This document shows positions 32,390-39,965 of a DNA stretch of 39,965 nucleotides, in pieces. The position numbers and the translations under genes are program-made. The stretch's first letter is position 1. Every line of letters starts with the position of its first letter. The notes beneath the pieces are model-generated. The model saw only the letters and a program-made list of their open reading frames with translations. It searched no databases and was not told the origin of the DNA. Source of the DNA: DAOPXV01 sp035352535 (GTDB lineage: Bacteria > Muiribacteriota > UBA9980); the NCBI GenBank assembly GCA_964545075.1, contig CAZJFS010000025.1:1-39965 (forward strand). The letters run 5' to 3'.

Positions 32390-32718
32390 TTTACCTCTCC
32401 CTCGCTGACTTTATTAATGTTTATAATCATTCAGATCTTGCAATCCGCTTGCAACATTGCGTTAAAATGATATATAAAAGCGCTAAATTTGTCAACATAT
32501 ATTCATGCTATTTTTTTGCCGGTCAGTTTGAAATCCGACTCAATGTTGGGTTTATTTCTTTTGGTTCAGCAATATTGTGAATTAGGAACTTTCTTAAAAT
32601 ATCCAAGGCATCGATGATTGCAGCGGTTTTTTAGATAGCTCCGGCGCATAAATAAAAAAGCCGGAGAATTGTCGTTCCCCGGCTTTGATTTAACTTGTTA
32701 TTAAATTGTATTCAAAAG
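32390..32718. other. Gene-free interval upstream of the receiver-CheX gene
   Basis: This 329-base stretch lies between two minus-strand genes. It contains two copies of the self-complementary hexamer TTGCAA (32438-32443 and 32449-32454) spaced 11 bp centre to centre, about one DNA turn, 50-65 bases before the receiver-CheX start. That could be a regulator site. It also contains the terminator of the upstream surface-protein gene. I see no gene in it. Confidence 0.5.
32650..32686 (-). terminator. Rho-independent terminator of the surface-protein gene
   Basis: Reading the minus strand, AAAGCCGG (32686-32679) pairs with CCGGCTTT (32664-32657) and runs into TTTTATT. It begins 33 bases after the stop at 32719. 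A third copy of the stem (CTCCGGC, 32639-32645 on the plus strand) can pair with GCCGGAG at 32660-32666 instead, so two mutually exclusive hairpins are possible. Confidence 0.85.
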
Positions 32719-35376
32719 TTATTGTATATCTATTGCGTTGATATTTGAAACCGGTGCATTAACAGGATTACCGGCATTGTCTTTAACCTTGTTTGAAAAT
32801 CCCGGGTCAAAATACATTCCGGATGGCGATGCTGCGCCAAGCACTGATTGATTATAAGTACCGGTCCTGGTAATTACGCCGGGAGAGCCTCCGGTGGCCG
32901 TAATTTCAATTTTAAAGGTAGTTGATACGGATATTCCGCCTGCGCCAAGTGTATCACCGAATACAGGAAGCATAAAATCTGTTTCAACTACTCCGGTACC
33001 ATTGATATTTTCGCTAAAATTAATTGTAATTTTATCGTTTCCGTCGTGAGCAAAAGCTCCATCCACGGCGAGCGGAGCTGCTGTAATTGTAGTAATTTGC
33101 GGTTGAATGACGTCGTATCCTATAGTTCCATCCAACGAATACCATGAAGCGTTTCCGGATGACGCATCGGTAGCCCAGAGATAACTGGTTAAAAATGTTA
33201 AATTAGTATTGCCGAGAGCCGTTTCCAACTGAGGGCTTCCCGGTGTCAGCGTGAATTCTCCGGTTTGAGAGTTCGGGCCGGTTATGCCATAATTTAAAAG
33301 CGCCGAGTTGCCTGCATTGACGAGTTTTAAAACGGCTGTTCCGTTATTAAGCGTTCCTGTGTCTATCATGACCGCAAGTCTTTGCATATCGGTGGCAGGA
33401 GATTGAGTTACTGACATGGCAAGAAATTGATTTATGTAGTTGATGACATTTCCGGATGAATTATCATTTGGAGCAATTTTACTGGCTTGGAATAATATTT
33501 TAGGCGGAACCATTGTTGGCGCCACTGGCGTATTTTCGGATTCGTTATTTGATGACGCGCTTGACATAGTAAATGTCAGATTGCCTCCACCCAACACGTA
33601 ATTAAGGTCTAGATTGAAATCTGAAAGTCCGTTAAGGGTTGGTATTATTACATTTGCGCCCGATGCCGTTCTTTGTCCGACAAGTATGCCGTCAATATAA
33701 ACATTTAATTTTGATCCGTCTGGGATCACAAAATCATCTGTTGAGCTGTTATTTGTAAGCTTATAATTCATGCCTGTATCATATGTTGTTCTTAAATTTT
33801 GCGAGAATGCAGGCGGTGCAGGAACTATGCCGCCGGCTGATATCGACGATTCGCATTGGCTGATCGAACTTACAGCTGTAAACGCGGCTTCTTTTTCGGC
33901 TAATATAAGAGGCGGAGTGGCGCCTAACGAATAGTTAGTGCCTGGGGTATAAGGCCCTTCAGTATTTGCGAGCGCTATAGGGGAATATGTTGTTCCATCT
34001 TTTTGATATAATTTTAATTTTTCAGATGTGGTGCTTACTTGTTGACCGGACATTATGGCGAACTGTGAAAGTCCGTTAAGCCATTTGATCTTGCTTTCAT
34101 CAGGCCTGTCGGGAACCGGTCCAATAACATTGGTCCTGGCTGATTCATTGCCGTTCGCAAATGTTGTGAAGCCTAGTGTGCCTCCTGATCCGTCAGGATT
34201 TGCGGTGATGCTATTTGCCGTGGAAAAAGATCCGCTGTTTATGGTTTCGGCCACCGCTGAAGGAATGATTGTATAAGGGCCAATATAAGCTCTGGTTCCG
34301 GCCGCAAGAATTACGTTTGCGTTGGCCGATAACTTATATGTTATTCCCGCAGTTGTATCATATTTTACGCATGCTGAATATATGTTTGTGAGTAAAGGAG
34401 CCGTCGGAACCGAAGCCGCCGAATTATAAAAATCAGACTCGTTGCCGTTTGGTGTTGTATATGTAAATTGCAGCGATCCGCCTGATAATGATAAAGCGTC
34501 ACTGAGAGCGACTGGAGAAGAGTCAGATTCTACGTATGAACTTGCGCTCGGAAAGCCTGACGTGCCGATGGAAGATGATGTGGTCGCGCCAATTAATTGA
34601 GATCCGACGTAAACCCTGAGTTTATTTGTGAGGTTCACCGCCGCGCCTGTATTTTTAACTTCATAGTTGGCCGCGTTATAAGTCAGCCTTAAGTTATTAG
34701 CAACAGCGGCTGAAGGCGCCGCAGGAACGATTCCATCATCGATGTACGGGGATTCGTTTCCGTATGAATTGACATAAACGTAAGCCGCTTCACGGTCGTC
34801 GGTGATCTTTAAGCCGCCTCCGTCAGCTCCGGTTATTCCTTTTATAAAACCGTTAGCGCCGGTGACGGAACCCTTCTGAGTGTAAGCGCCATTATATTTT
34901 TCATAAACTTTAATTATGCTCGCTCCGGAGCCTATCTGTTCGGTTGTGGATATTTGGCCGTAAAGTCCCGTGTTCGACCATGTGATCTTTGAGTTGTTAG
35001 GATAATAAACGTTATAGAAAGTTCTTATATCCGACTCGCTTCCGTCGGTATTAATATAGGAAAAAGACAGCGGTTGATCGGGTGTTGTTAAGTAAGATGA
35101 GGGATAGACAACATCTAAGCTGTCAGAGTTTGATGTTTCAGAGTAAACTGTTATCCATCCAACTGGATATGTTCCGGCGGCTATTCTTCCTATTTTTATG
35201 TAGCCCAGATAAACTCTTGTGTCATATGGTAACGATGTGGCATTAGCCATTTGTAACTGATATGTGGAGCCGTTATGTTTGATCCTCGCGCTGTAAAGCG
35301 GTTCTTCAGTAATTCCGGGCGGCGATAATATATTAACCCCTTTAAAATAATTAGATTCGATGCCGCTTGGGGTCAC
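32719..35376 (-). CDS. Giant surface protein, C-terminal part (separated by a frameshift)
   Basis: The 885 codons read from a GTG at 35376 that overlaps the preceding stop (GTGA). I believe they are the continuation of the 35373-39830 gene, not an independent protein: there is no signal peptide and the first residues fall in the middle of a repeat. The segment is built from beta-rich units of roughly 90-110 residues that end with a G-x-E-S motif (GIESN, GSESD, GNESP, GNESD, GNESA, NNESE). VYLG/VYVG/VYIDG strands occur within them. The last 100 residues form an SbsA-like Ig domain (GNDKITINFSENINGTG). No enzyme motif is visible. Adhesion or a structural role outside the cell is likely. Confidence 0.8.
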   Translation of the reverse strand: MTPSGIESNYFKGVNILSPPGITEEPLYSARIKHNGSTYQLQMANATSLPYDTRVYLGYIKIGRIAAGTYPVGWITVYSETSNSDSLDVVYPSSYLTTPDQPLSFSYINTDGSESDIRTFYNVYYPNNSKITWSNTGLYGQISTTEQIGSGASIIKVYEKYNGAYTQKGSVTGANGFIKGITGADGGGLKITDDREAAYVYVNSYGNESPYIDDGIVPAAPSAAVANNLRLTYNAANYEVKNTGAAVNLTNKLRVYVGSQLIGATTSSSIGTSGFPSASSYVESDSSPVALSDALSLSGGSLQFTYTTPNGNESDFYNSAASVPTAPLLTNIYSACVKYDTTAGITYKLSANANVILAAGTRAYIGPYTIIPSAVAETINSGSFSTANSITANPDGSGGTLGFTTFANGNESARTNVIGPVPDRPDESKIKWLNGLSQFAIMSGQQVSTTSEKLKLYQKDGTTYSPIALANTEGPYTPGTNYSLGATPPLILAEKEAAFTAVSSISQCESSISAGGIVPAPPAFSQNLRTTYDTGMNYKLTNNSSTDDFVIPDGSKLNVYIDGILVGQRTASGANVIIPTLNGLSDFNLDLNYVLGGGNLTFTMSSASSNNESENTPVAPTMVPPKILFQASKIAPNDNSSGNVINYINQFLAMSVTQSPATDMQRLAVMIDTGTLNNGTAVLKLVNAGNSALLNYGITGPNSQTGEFTLTPGSPQLETALGNTNLTFLTSYLWATDASSGNASWYSLDGTIGYDVIQPQITTITAAPLAVDGAFAHDGNDKITINFSENINGTGVVETDFMLPVFGDTLGAGGISVSTTFKIEITATGGSPGVITRTGTYNQSVLGAASPSGMYFDPGFSNKVKDNAGNPVNAPVSNINAIDIQ

Positions 35377-38300
35377 AAGCGTAAAAACAGGTGTGAGTTG
35401 CCCTGAATAATAACATTAGCGCCGCCATTTTTAACATTATAACTTCCCGGAGCATATCCGTCGCCTGAAACGGATTGAGCCGGGTCTGTTTCACCCATAT
35501 ATGAGCTGGTAGGCGCGTTATAAAGGTTTTCATAAACTTTTATTCTGCTGTTTTTAGAACCTATCTTCGTATTTTTTATATAGACCTGGCTGTTCACATT
35601 CGACCATGCGATATTTCCCGAACCGAATAAGGCCGGTGAGTTCGGTATCGGGCCATAATCAACCCACTCACTTTTCTTTACGGCGGAAGTGCTGTTAAAT
35701 CTGTAATAAACCCTGCTGCCTGCTGGATGAGGTGCGCCAGTTACCATTTCAGATGCGGACCAGGCAAGCGAGGAATCGATAGTTGTAAAAGTAGGACTTG
35801 TTGTGTCGGCCGGTATAATTGATGAAATGAAAACTTCGACATATCCCGATGAGATACCTGATGGCATCGAGACTCCCGATTTGATGTCCAGATTGCCCGT
35901 ATTGTTGTTGTATGTCAGCATAGCGGCCTCAAGAAGCGGATGAACTTTATAAGGCTGAATGTTTGCGGCAACCTCATTTCCAGTTCCGCTCTTTATGCCG
36001 TTGCCTGCTTGGAATATAAGGCCGTTCGGAGTAAGATCTGAGTTTACAATAAAATCCCCATTGATACCGAAGCACTGTTGAAATTTGTCAAGGATGTTAA
36101 GTCTCACGGTTACGATATTTCCTGAGACGTCTGACTGTATGATGCGCATTACGCTGTTCCGGGATGGAGCCAGTGACGGCGCTCCGCCTTGATAGGAAAA
36201 TAAACTGGTGTTATTGATAAATATTTTGTTCAAATCAGGCGATGAACCGGCGACGCTTGTATTGAAAGTCATTTTCAGTGCATACCCAGGCCCACCAGAA
36301 AAATAAACGAACTCGGCTGACTGCAGCGTCGGTGTTATCTGGACATAGTTATTGATTGAAAAAGCCGTCGATTCGGCGGGCATCCCGGCTTCGAAAGCGT
36401 CGTATGGAAGGATTTTCACTTTTATGTTTGAAACGTTTTGCTGCCCGATATCGCCCGTGCTGTTCCATATAAGTTTGTTTCCGGCGCCGGGCGCGACATT
36501 GGCAACCGCGCCGCTTACACTCGTGGATTTTTTATAGTTCGTTCCGCCGTCGATCGAATAATAAAGCTCGACGGAGCATGTGTCGCTATTTGGGTCCGCG
36601 AGATCATAAGATACGGTTATATTTCCGGTATTTCCGGCGGTTTTTACATTAGACGCAATAGGAGTGGAATTATTGTTCACGGTGAACGGGAGTGAAACCG
36701 CTTCGGTTCCGGGGCCGGCCATATCGGCGGCGATAAGTTTTAACGTTACGTTATTAGCCAGGCCGGATATATCGGCCTTTGAATTCCAGATAAGGCTCTT
36801 TCCGGTTCCGGCCGATATTTCACTTGTTTCGCCGGTTAAGTTAAGCGTTTTGATGTAAGCCGAATTGTTTATGCTGTATTGGACGGAAATAAAACACGGG
36901 CTGCTGTCGGCGTCGGCAAGATCATATTTCAAGGTTATTTCGCCCGAAGCGCCGATCGTCGTGAAATTGGAGACAACCGGTCTGAAACCGATATTGTTAA
37001 CGGCGAAAACAAGCGATACCGCTTCCGTTCCCGCGCCCGTTTCGTCGTAAGACGTAAGTTTTACCTTTACCTTCGATTCGTTCGTTTTAAAGTCAGCGAA
37101 CGAGTTCCATATGATCTTTTTCGCGGTCGCGGCCGTTCCGGCGATCATGACGACGCTGGTATCGCCTGAAATATTGGCTGTTTTAGTGAATGTCGTTCCG
37201 CCGTCTTTCGAGAAAGATACCTCGACCGTGCACAATCCGCTGTCTTTATCTAAAATATCATAAGAAATTATGATTTTTTCACTTGAGCCCGCGGTTGAAA
37301 GATTTGATATCTGCGGCCTGAAGCCTGAATTATAAACCGGAACCGGACTTGATATAGCTTCAGAGCCGTAGCCGAATTCATCCGAAGGAACGATTTTTAT
37401 TATAACGCCTTCAGCGTTATCCGCTATATCTAATTTCGAGTTCCATACGATTTTCTTTCCGGTACCGCCCGTTATTTCTTTAGTATCACCGGTTATGCCC
37501 AGAGCTTTTTTAAACGATGCGCCGCCGTTAATTGAAAAATATACCTCGGCCGTGCATAAATTCTGATCGAGATCGATAATATCGTAAGCCAATAAAATGT
37601 TTCCTTTTAATCCTGAAACCATCAAATTGCTTGCGGCGGGCGGGGTGTTTATAAGATTATTGAGCGCGAATGTCTGCGATTCGCCCCATGATCCGGAAGT
37701 TTTTGAATCGTTAGGAACGAGCCTGACCTTTACGTTTTTCTGGTTGGTTTTAACGTCCTTGAGAGAGTTCCACACGATGCTGTTCTGTCCGGGGAAGAAA
37801 CGCGCGTTATTCGTGAAATTGATGCTTCTTACGAGCGACGTTCCGCCGTCGACCGAATAATAAAATTCAATCGAGCAGCTGTCGTTGTCGCCGTCGGCGA
37901 GACTGAACGCGAGACTGACCTCGCCCGAATCGACGGTCGCCATGACGCCGCTTATGGCCGGTATCTTGTTTTCTGTGAGCGAAAGGTTATTAACCTGGAA
38001 TACGCTTGATTCGACGGCCGCGCCCTGTACCTTCGGATCTGCCGGTATGAGTTTAAGCCTGACGCTTGTCTGATTCGATAAAAAATCAGCCGTTGAATGC
38101 CATATTATATTTTTCCCCGAACCGCTCGATACGCCTGAAACATCCCCCGAGACGCTGGCTTTATTAAAATAAGAAAGTCCGCCGTCAAGAGAGTAATAAA
38201 CTTCTACGCCGCAGAGGTCTGAATCCGGGTCGCTGATTGAATACGTCAAATTTATCTCGCCCGTGACTCCTGAGATTGAAAGTCCCGTTATTGCGGGCGG

Positions 38301-39830
38301 CGAATTCGGTTTTTCGCTGATTGAAATAATGGAGCCGTCGTAGCTAAAACCGTAATCGTCCTCGGTAACGTTAACCGGAATAGACGATCCGATGAATCCG
38401 GGCATTTCCGCGCCGATGTTATAATTTCCGGCTTTCAAGCCTGACGGCGGCTGGATCGAGAATACGCCGCCGGCCCCTGAAACCGCTGAATCTCCGCTTT
38501 CCTTTATGGTGACTGAAACGCCTGATAAACCGGAATCTCCGGCTAAAATTACTCTTCCGCTTAAGCCGGTTACGCCCGTCGCCGAACTTCTGATCCTTGC
38601 GATCTCGTCGCTGACGAGTTTTTCAATGACGCCAAGATCCTGCGCTTCCGTGTAATTTCCTTCAAGGAAAGCTTTTTGAATTCTTACGGCTCCTGAAGGA
38701 TCGACTTTAACTATGACTATTTGAGTTTTTCCTTTAGCCGCGCCGAAACTTGAAACGATCGGTCCTGAAGTTCCCTGAAAAGTTAATTTTACGGGCGCGA
38801 GATCGCCGGATAACCTGATGTCGAATTTATAAAATCCGTTTAAATCGGTCACGGCCTGATATTCGACGTTGTCCGCGATCAAAAACACTTGTTTTCCAGC
38901 GATTGGAGCTTTAGCCGTCGAAGCCTTGTTTATGGCTGAGCCTGAATTCGCCGCCGCCGCTGATGCAGTCGCCGTCGTTGTATCGTTGAGATATCCGGCT
39001 ACCGAAGCATTAGGAATGATCGCGCCGATGGCCTTCATAGGCTGGCTGTACCCGGTGACTCCGCTGTATGAGGCTTCCAGTTTTACGAATCCCTGGCTAT
39101 CCGCGATAAGTTCCGCTACGCCCATTTCATCGAAACTCGCTACGCCGGCTGAAAGGCTTTTTGTGAAAATTCCGCTTTTGAACGCGCCGCTATGCAGCCC
39201 GACCGTTACGTCGCCAGCGGCCGTCGGAAGGACATTGCCGAATTGTTCGATCACTTTTACTTTAAATGGCGGAATGACGGTTCCCTTGACGAGTTCCGCG
39301 AGCGGAAGTTCCGGTTCGAAAACCAGTTTAGCGGGATATAATTTAACGAATTCGATCGTTAAAAATTTAAGCCCTACCTGCGCTTCGTTCGCTATCGATC
39401 TTTGCGCGGTTTCTTCATTTGAATAAACGTAAATTTCAGGGCTTACGCCGGCCCATACCACTTCGTAAGTGTCGTTGGCTTTGTAGTGGAGATTCGCCCT
39501 GACGCTTACTGAATAAGTGTCGTGGACGGGTATTTCGTTATCGAAGGTTAAGAATCCGGCGTTGAAATCGACGGTTTTATTAGCGACCTCTTTATTTGCT
39601 TTTATGCTTTTGACGCTTATATTCACGCGGCCGGAAATACCCGATGGAATTGACACGTATGATGAGCCGTCAGAATAATTAAGCATATTCATTTTAACTG
39701 ATATGTTTGAAGTCTGCCCGCCCGTGACGCCCGGATCGAAAACAGACCTGCCTCCTCCGCATCCGAACATCGCGATTGAAATAAAAACGCAGCAGATCCC
39801 TAAAACCATTATAAAATATCTTTTTTTCAT
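35373..39830 (-). CDS. Giant repeat lipoprotein, N-terminal part (frameshifted near its 3' end)
   Basis: I start at the ATG at 39830, behind GGAGG; an upstream TTG at 39857 would translate the binding site itself. The product is 1485 residues. A signal peptide ends at MFG-Cys24, a lipobox-like site with GGG after it. Beta-rich domains follow (25-270). Then come two carboxypeptidase-regulatory-like domains (about 275-350, interrupted by an Ala/Ser/Thr-rich insert at 284-309, and 420-490). Six tandem fibronectin-III-like repeats occupy 509-1164. A further Ig-like region fills 1165-1485. The frame ends prematurely at TGA 35373-35375, inside a repeat that continues in the next frame. With one base restored the whole protein would be about 2370 residues. 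It is probably exposed at the cell surface. Confidence 0.88.
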   Translation of the reverse strand: MKKRYFIMVLGICCVFISIAMFGCGGGRSVFDPGVTGGQTSNISVKMNMLNYSDGSSYVSIPSGISGRVNISVKSIKANKEVANKTVDFNAGFLTFDNEIPVHDTYSVSVRANLHYKANDTYEVVWAGVSPEIYVYSNEETAQRSIANEAQVGLKFLTIEFVKLYPAKLVFEPELPLAELVKGTVIPPFKVKVIEQFGNVLPTAAGDVTVGLHSGAFKSGIFTKSLSAGVASFDEMGVAELIADSQGFVKLEASYSGVTGYSQPMKAIGAIIPNASVAGYLNDTTTATASAAAANSGSAINKASTAKAPIAGKQVFLIADNVEYQAVTDLNGFYKFDIRLSGDLAPVKLTFQGTSGPIVSSFGAAKGKTQIVIVKVDPSGAVRIQKAFLEGNYTEAQDLGVIEKLVSDEIARIRSSATGVTGLSGRVILAGDSGLSGVSVTIKESGDSAVSGAGGVFSIQPPSGLKAGNYNIGAEMPGFIGSSIPVNVTEDDYGFSYDGSIISISEKPNSPPAITGLSISGVTGEINLTYSISDPDSDLCGVEVYYSLDGGLSYFNKASVSGDVSGVSSGSGKNIIWHSTADFLSNQTSVRLKLIPADPKVQGAAVESSVFQVNNLSLTENKIPAISGVMATVDSGEVSLAFSLADGDNDSCSIEFYYSVDGGTSLVRSINFTNNARFFPGQNSIVWNSLKDVKTNQKNVKVRLVPNDSKTSGSWGESQTFALNNLINTPPAASNLMVSGLKGNILLAYDIIDLDQNLCTAEVYFSINGGASFKKALGITGDTKEITGGTGKKIVWNSKLDIADNAEGVIIKIVPSDEFGYGSEAISSPVPVYNSGFRPQISNLSTAGSSEKIIISYDILDKDSGLCTVEVSFSKDGGTTFTKTANISGDTSVVMIAGTAATAKKIIWNSFADFKTNESKVKVKLTSYDETGAGTEAVSLVFAVNNIGFRPVVSNFTTIGASGEITLKYDLADADSSPCFISVQYSINNSAYIKTLNLTGETSEISAGTGKSLIWNSKADISGLANNVTLKLIAADMAGPGTEAVSLPFTVNNNSTPIASNVKTAGNTGNITVSYDLADPNSDTCSVELYYSIDGGTNYKKSTSVSGAVANVAPGAGNKLIWNSTGDIGQQNVSNIKVKILPYDAFEAGMPAESTAFSINNYVQITPTLQSAEFVYFSGGPGYALKMTFNTSVAGSSPDLNKIFINNTSLFSYQGGAPSLAPSRNSVMRIIQSDVSGNIVTVRLNILDKFQQCFGINGDFIVNSDLTPNGLIFQAGNGIKSGTGNEVAANIQPYKVHPLLEAAMLTYNNNTGNLDIKSGVSMPSGISSGYVEVFISSIIPADTTSPTFTTIDSSLAWSASEMVTGAPHPAGSRVYYRFNSTSAVKKSEWVDYGPIPNSPALFGSGNIAWSNVNSQVYIKNTKIGSKNSRIKVYENLYNAPTSSYMGETDPAQSVSGDGYAPGSYNVKNGGANVIIQGNSHLFLRL
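35383..35387 (-). other. Probable frameshift point: T5 tract (minus strand) joining the two surface-protein frames
   Basis: The minus strand reads CTG TTT TTA CGC TTG TGA and stops. One extra T gives CTG TTT TTT ACG CTT GTG ACC, translated LFFTLVTPSG. This matches the repeat pattern elsewhere in the protein (SLQFTYTTPNG, NLTFTMSSA, TLGFTTFANG). The shift window is narrow, because a TAA in the second frame lies only some 35 bases upstream. One lost base in the homopolymer explains the split. Confidence 0.75.
36339..38306 (-). repeat. Six tandem fibronectin-III-like repeats (coding)
   Basis: Residues 509-1164 form six units of 106-112 residues, starting at 509, 621, 728, 837, 949 and 1055. Each has a start like (N)-x-P-x-I-S, a central YYS-x-DGG strand, G-x-GK-x-I-x-WNS and an ending NN. 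One cysteine occurs at unit position 31 or 32 in all six (Cys540, 652, 759, 867, 979, 1085). The DNA copies have diverged, so the array appears old, not recently amplified. Confidence 0.9.
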
Positions 39831-39965
39831 ATAAAATGCCTCCACGGTTATTATCAAAAAGCAAACAAATTTAAGTAAATCTATCTAAAACGTTCGATTG
39901 CTTTAATGTTATAAATAATCTATGTACAAATAATAGCACTTTTCATTTAATTATTCAACTGAAAA

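Noticed and set aside
35373..35420. Programmed -1 ribosomal frameshifting joining the two halves of the surface protein
   Set aside because: The tract G TTT TTA is not a standard slippery heptamer in the zero frame and I see no strong downstream stem. One lost base is a simpler explanation.
36339..38306. A CRISPR-like or recently amplified DNA repeat array
   Set aside because: The repeats are about 330 bases, coding and diverged at DNA level; there is no short constant repeat with unique spacers, here or elsewhere in the window.

Overview
The window looks like a piece of the chromosome of an anaerobic, moderately AT-rich, Gram-negative-type bacterium. It carries an oxygen-sensitive [NiFe]-hydrogenase/HdrA module, acyl-CoA and adenosylcobalamin chemistry, predicted lipoproteins and a periplasmic amidase. 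ATG, GTG and TTG starts are all used. I cannot name the lineage from sequence alone; a deep-branching or candidate phylum of anaerobes is plausible. I see no CRISPR array, phage, transposase or plasmid replication gene.

Layout, left to right. (1) 2-1408: the end of a hybrid histidine kinase cut by the window edge. (2) 1427-7210: a hydrogen-linked redox operon, hdrA-mvhD-mvhG-mvhA, then the hydrogenase maturation protease and a TusA-like sulfur carrier, closed by a terminator. HdrB and HdrC are absent here. (3) 7256-12038: a chemosensory block (receptor, CheB, CheR, a CheY-like regulator, a PAS-receiver protein) without CheA or CheW. (4) 12170-12489: a tRNA-Ile(GAT)/tRNA-Ala(TGC) pair with its own promoter and terminator and no rRNA. 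(5) 12538-17409: a consensus promoter, a secreted Ig-like protein, an AMIN/amidase/LysM cell-wall hydrolase and a large radical-SAM protein, converging on a cation-efflux gene with three C-terminal domains. (6) 18894-26444: a tight seven-gene operon: acyl-CoA dehydrogenase, leucine-dehydrogenase-like protein 1, butyrate kinase, leucine-dehydrogenase-like protein 2, B12-binding mutase subunit, MeaB-type GTPase and mutase large subunit. A 189-bp inverted-repeat element follows, and then cob(I)alamin adenosyltransferase. (7) 27430-32389: membrane and repeat proteins (HEAT-like, Ig-like lipoprotein, STAS, ankyrin, receiver-CheX). (8) 32719-39830, minus strand: a giant repeat-rich lipoprotein of about 2370 residues, split into two frames by an apparent one-base loss in a short homopolymer.

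The most interesting region is the acyl-CoA operon. The mutase has the Phe/Gln active-site pair of isobutyryl-CoA mutases instead of the Tyr/Arg pair of methylmalonyl-CoA mutases. Its three genes follow the domain order of the natural fusion IcmF. The two leucine-dehydrogenase-like proteins around butyrate kinase have decayed in complementary ways: one lost both catalytic lysines but kept its nucleotide-binding loop, and the other kept the GGGK lysine but lost the nucleotide-binding loop. Together with the adenosyltransferase this suggests interconversion and ATP-yielding use of C4 or branched-chain acyl-CoAs, with the dehydrogenase-like pair in an unknown, perhaps heteromeric or regulatory, role.
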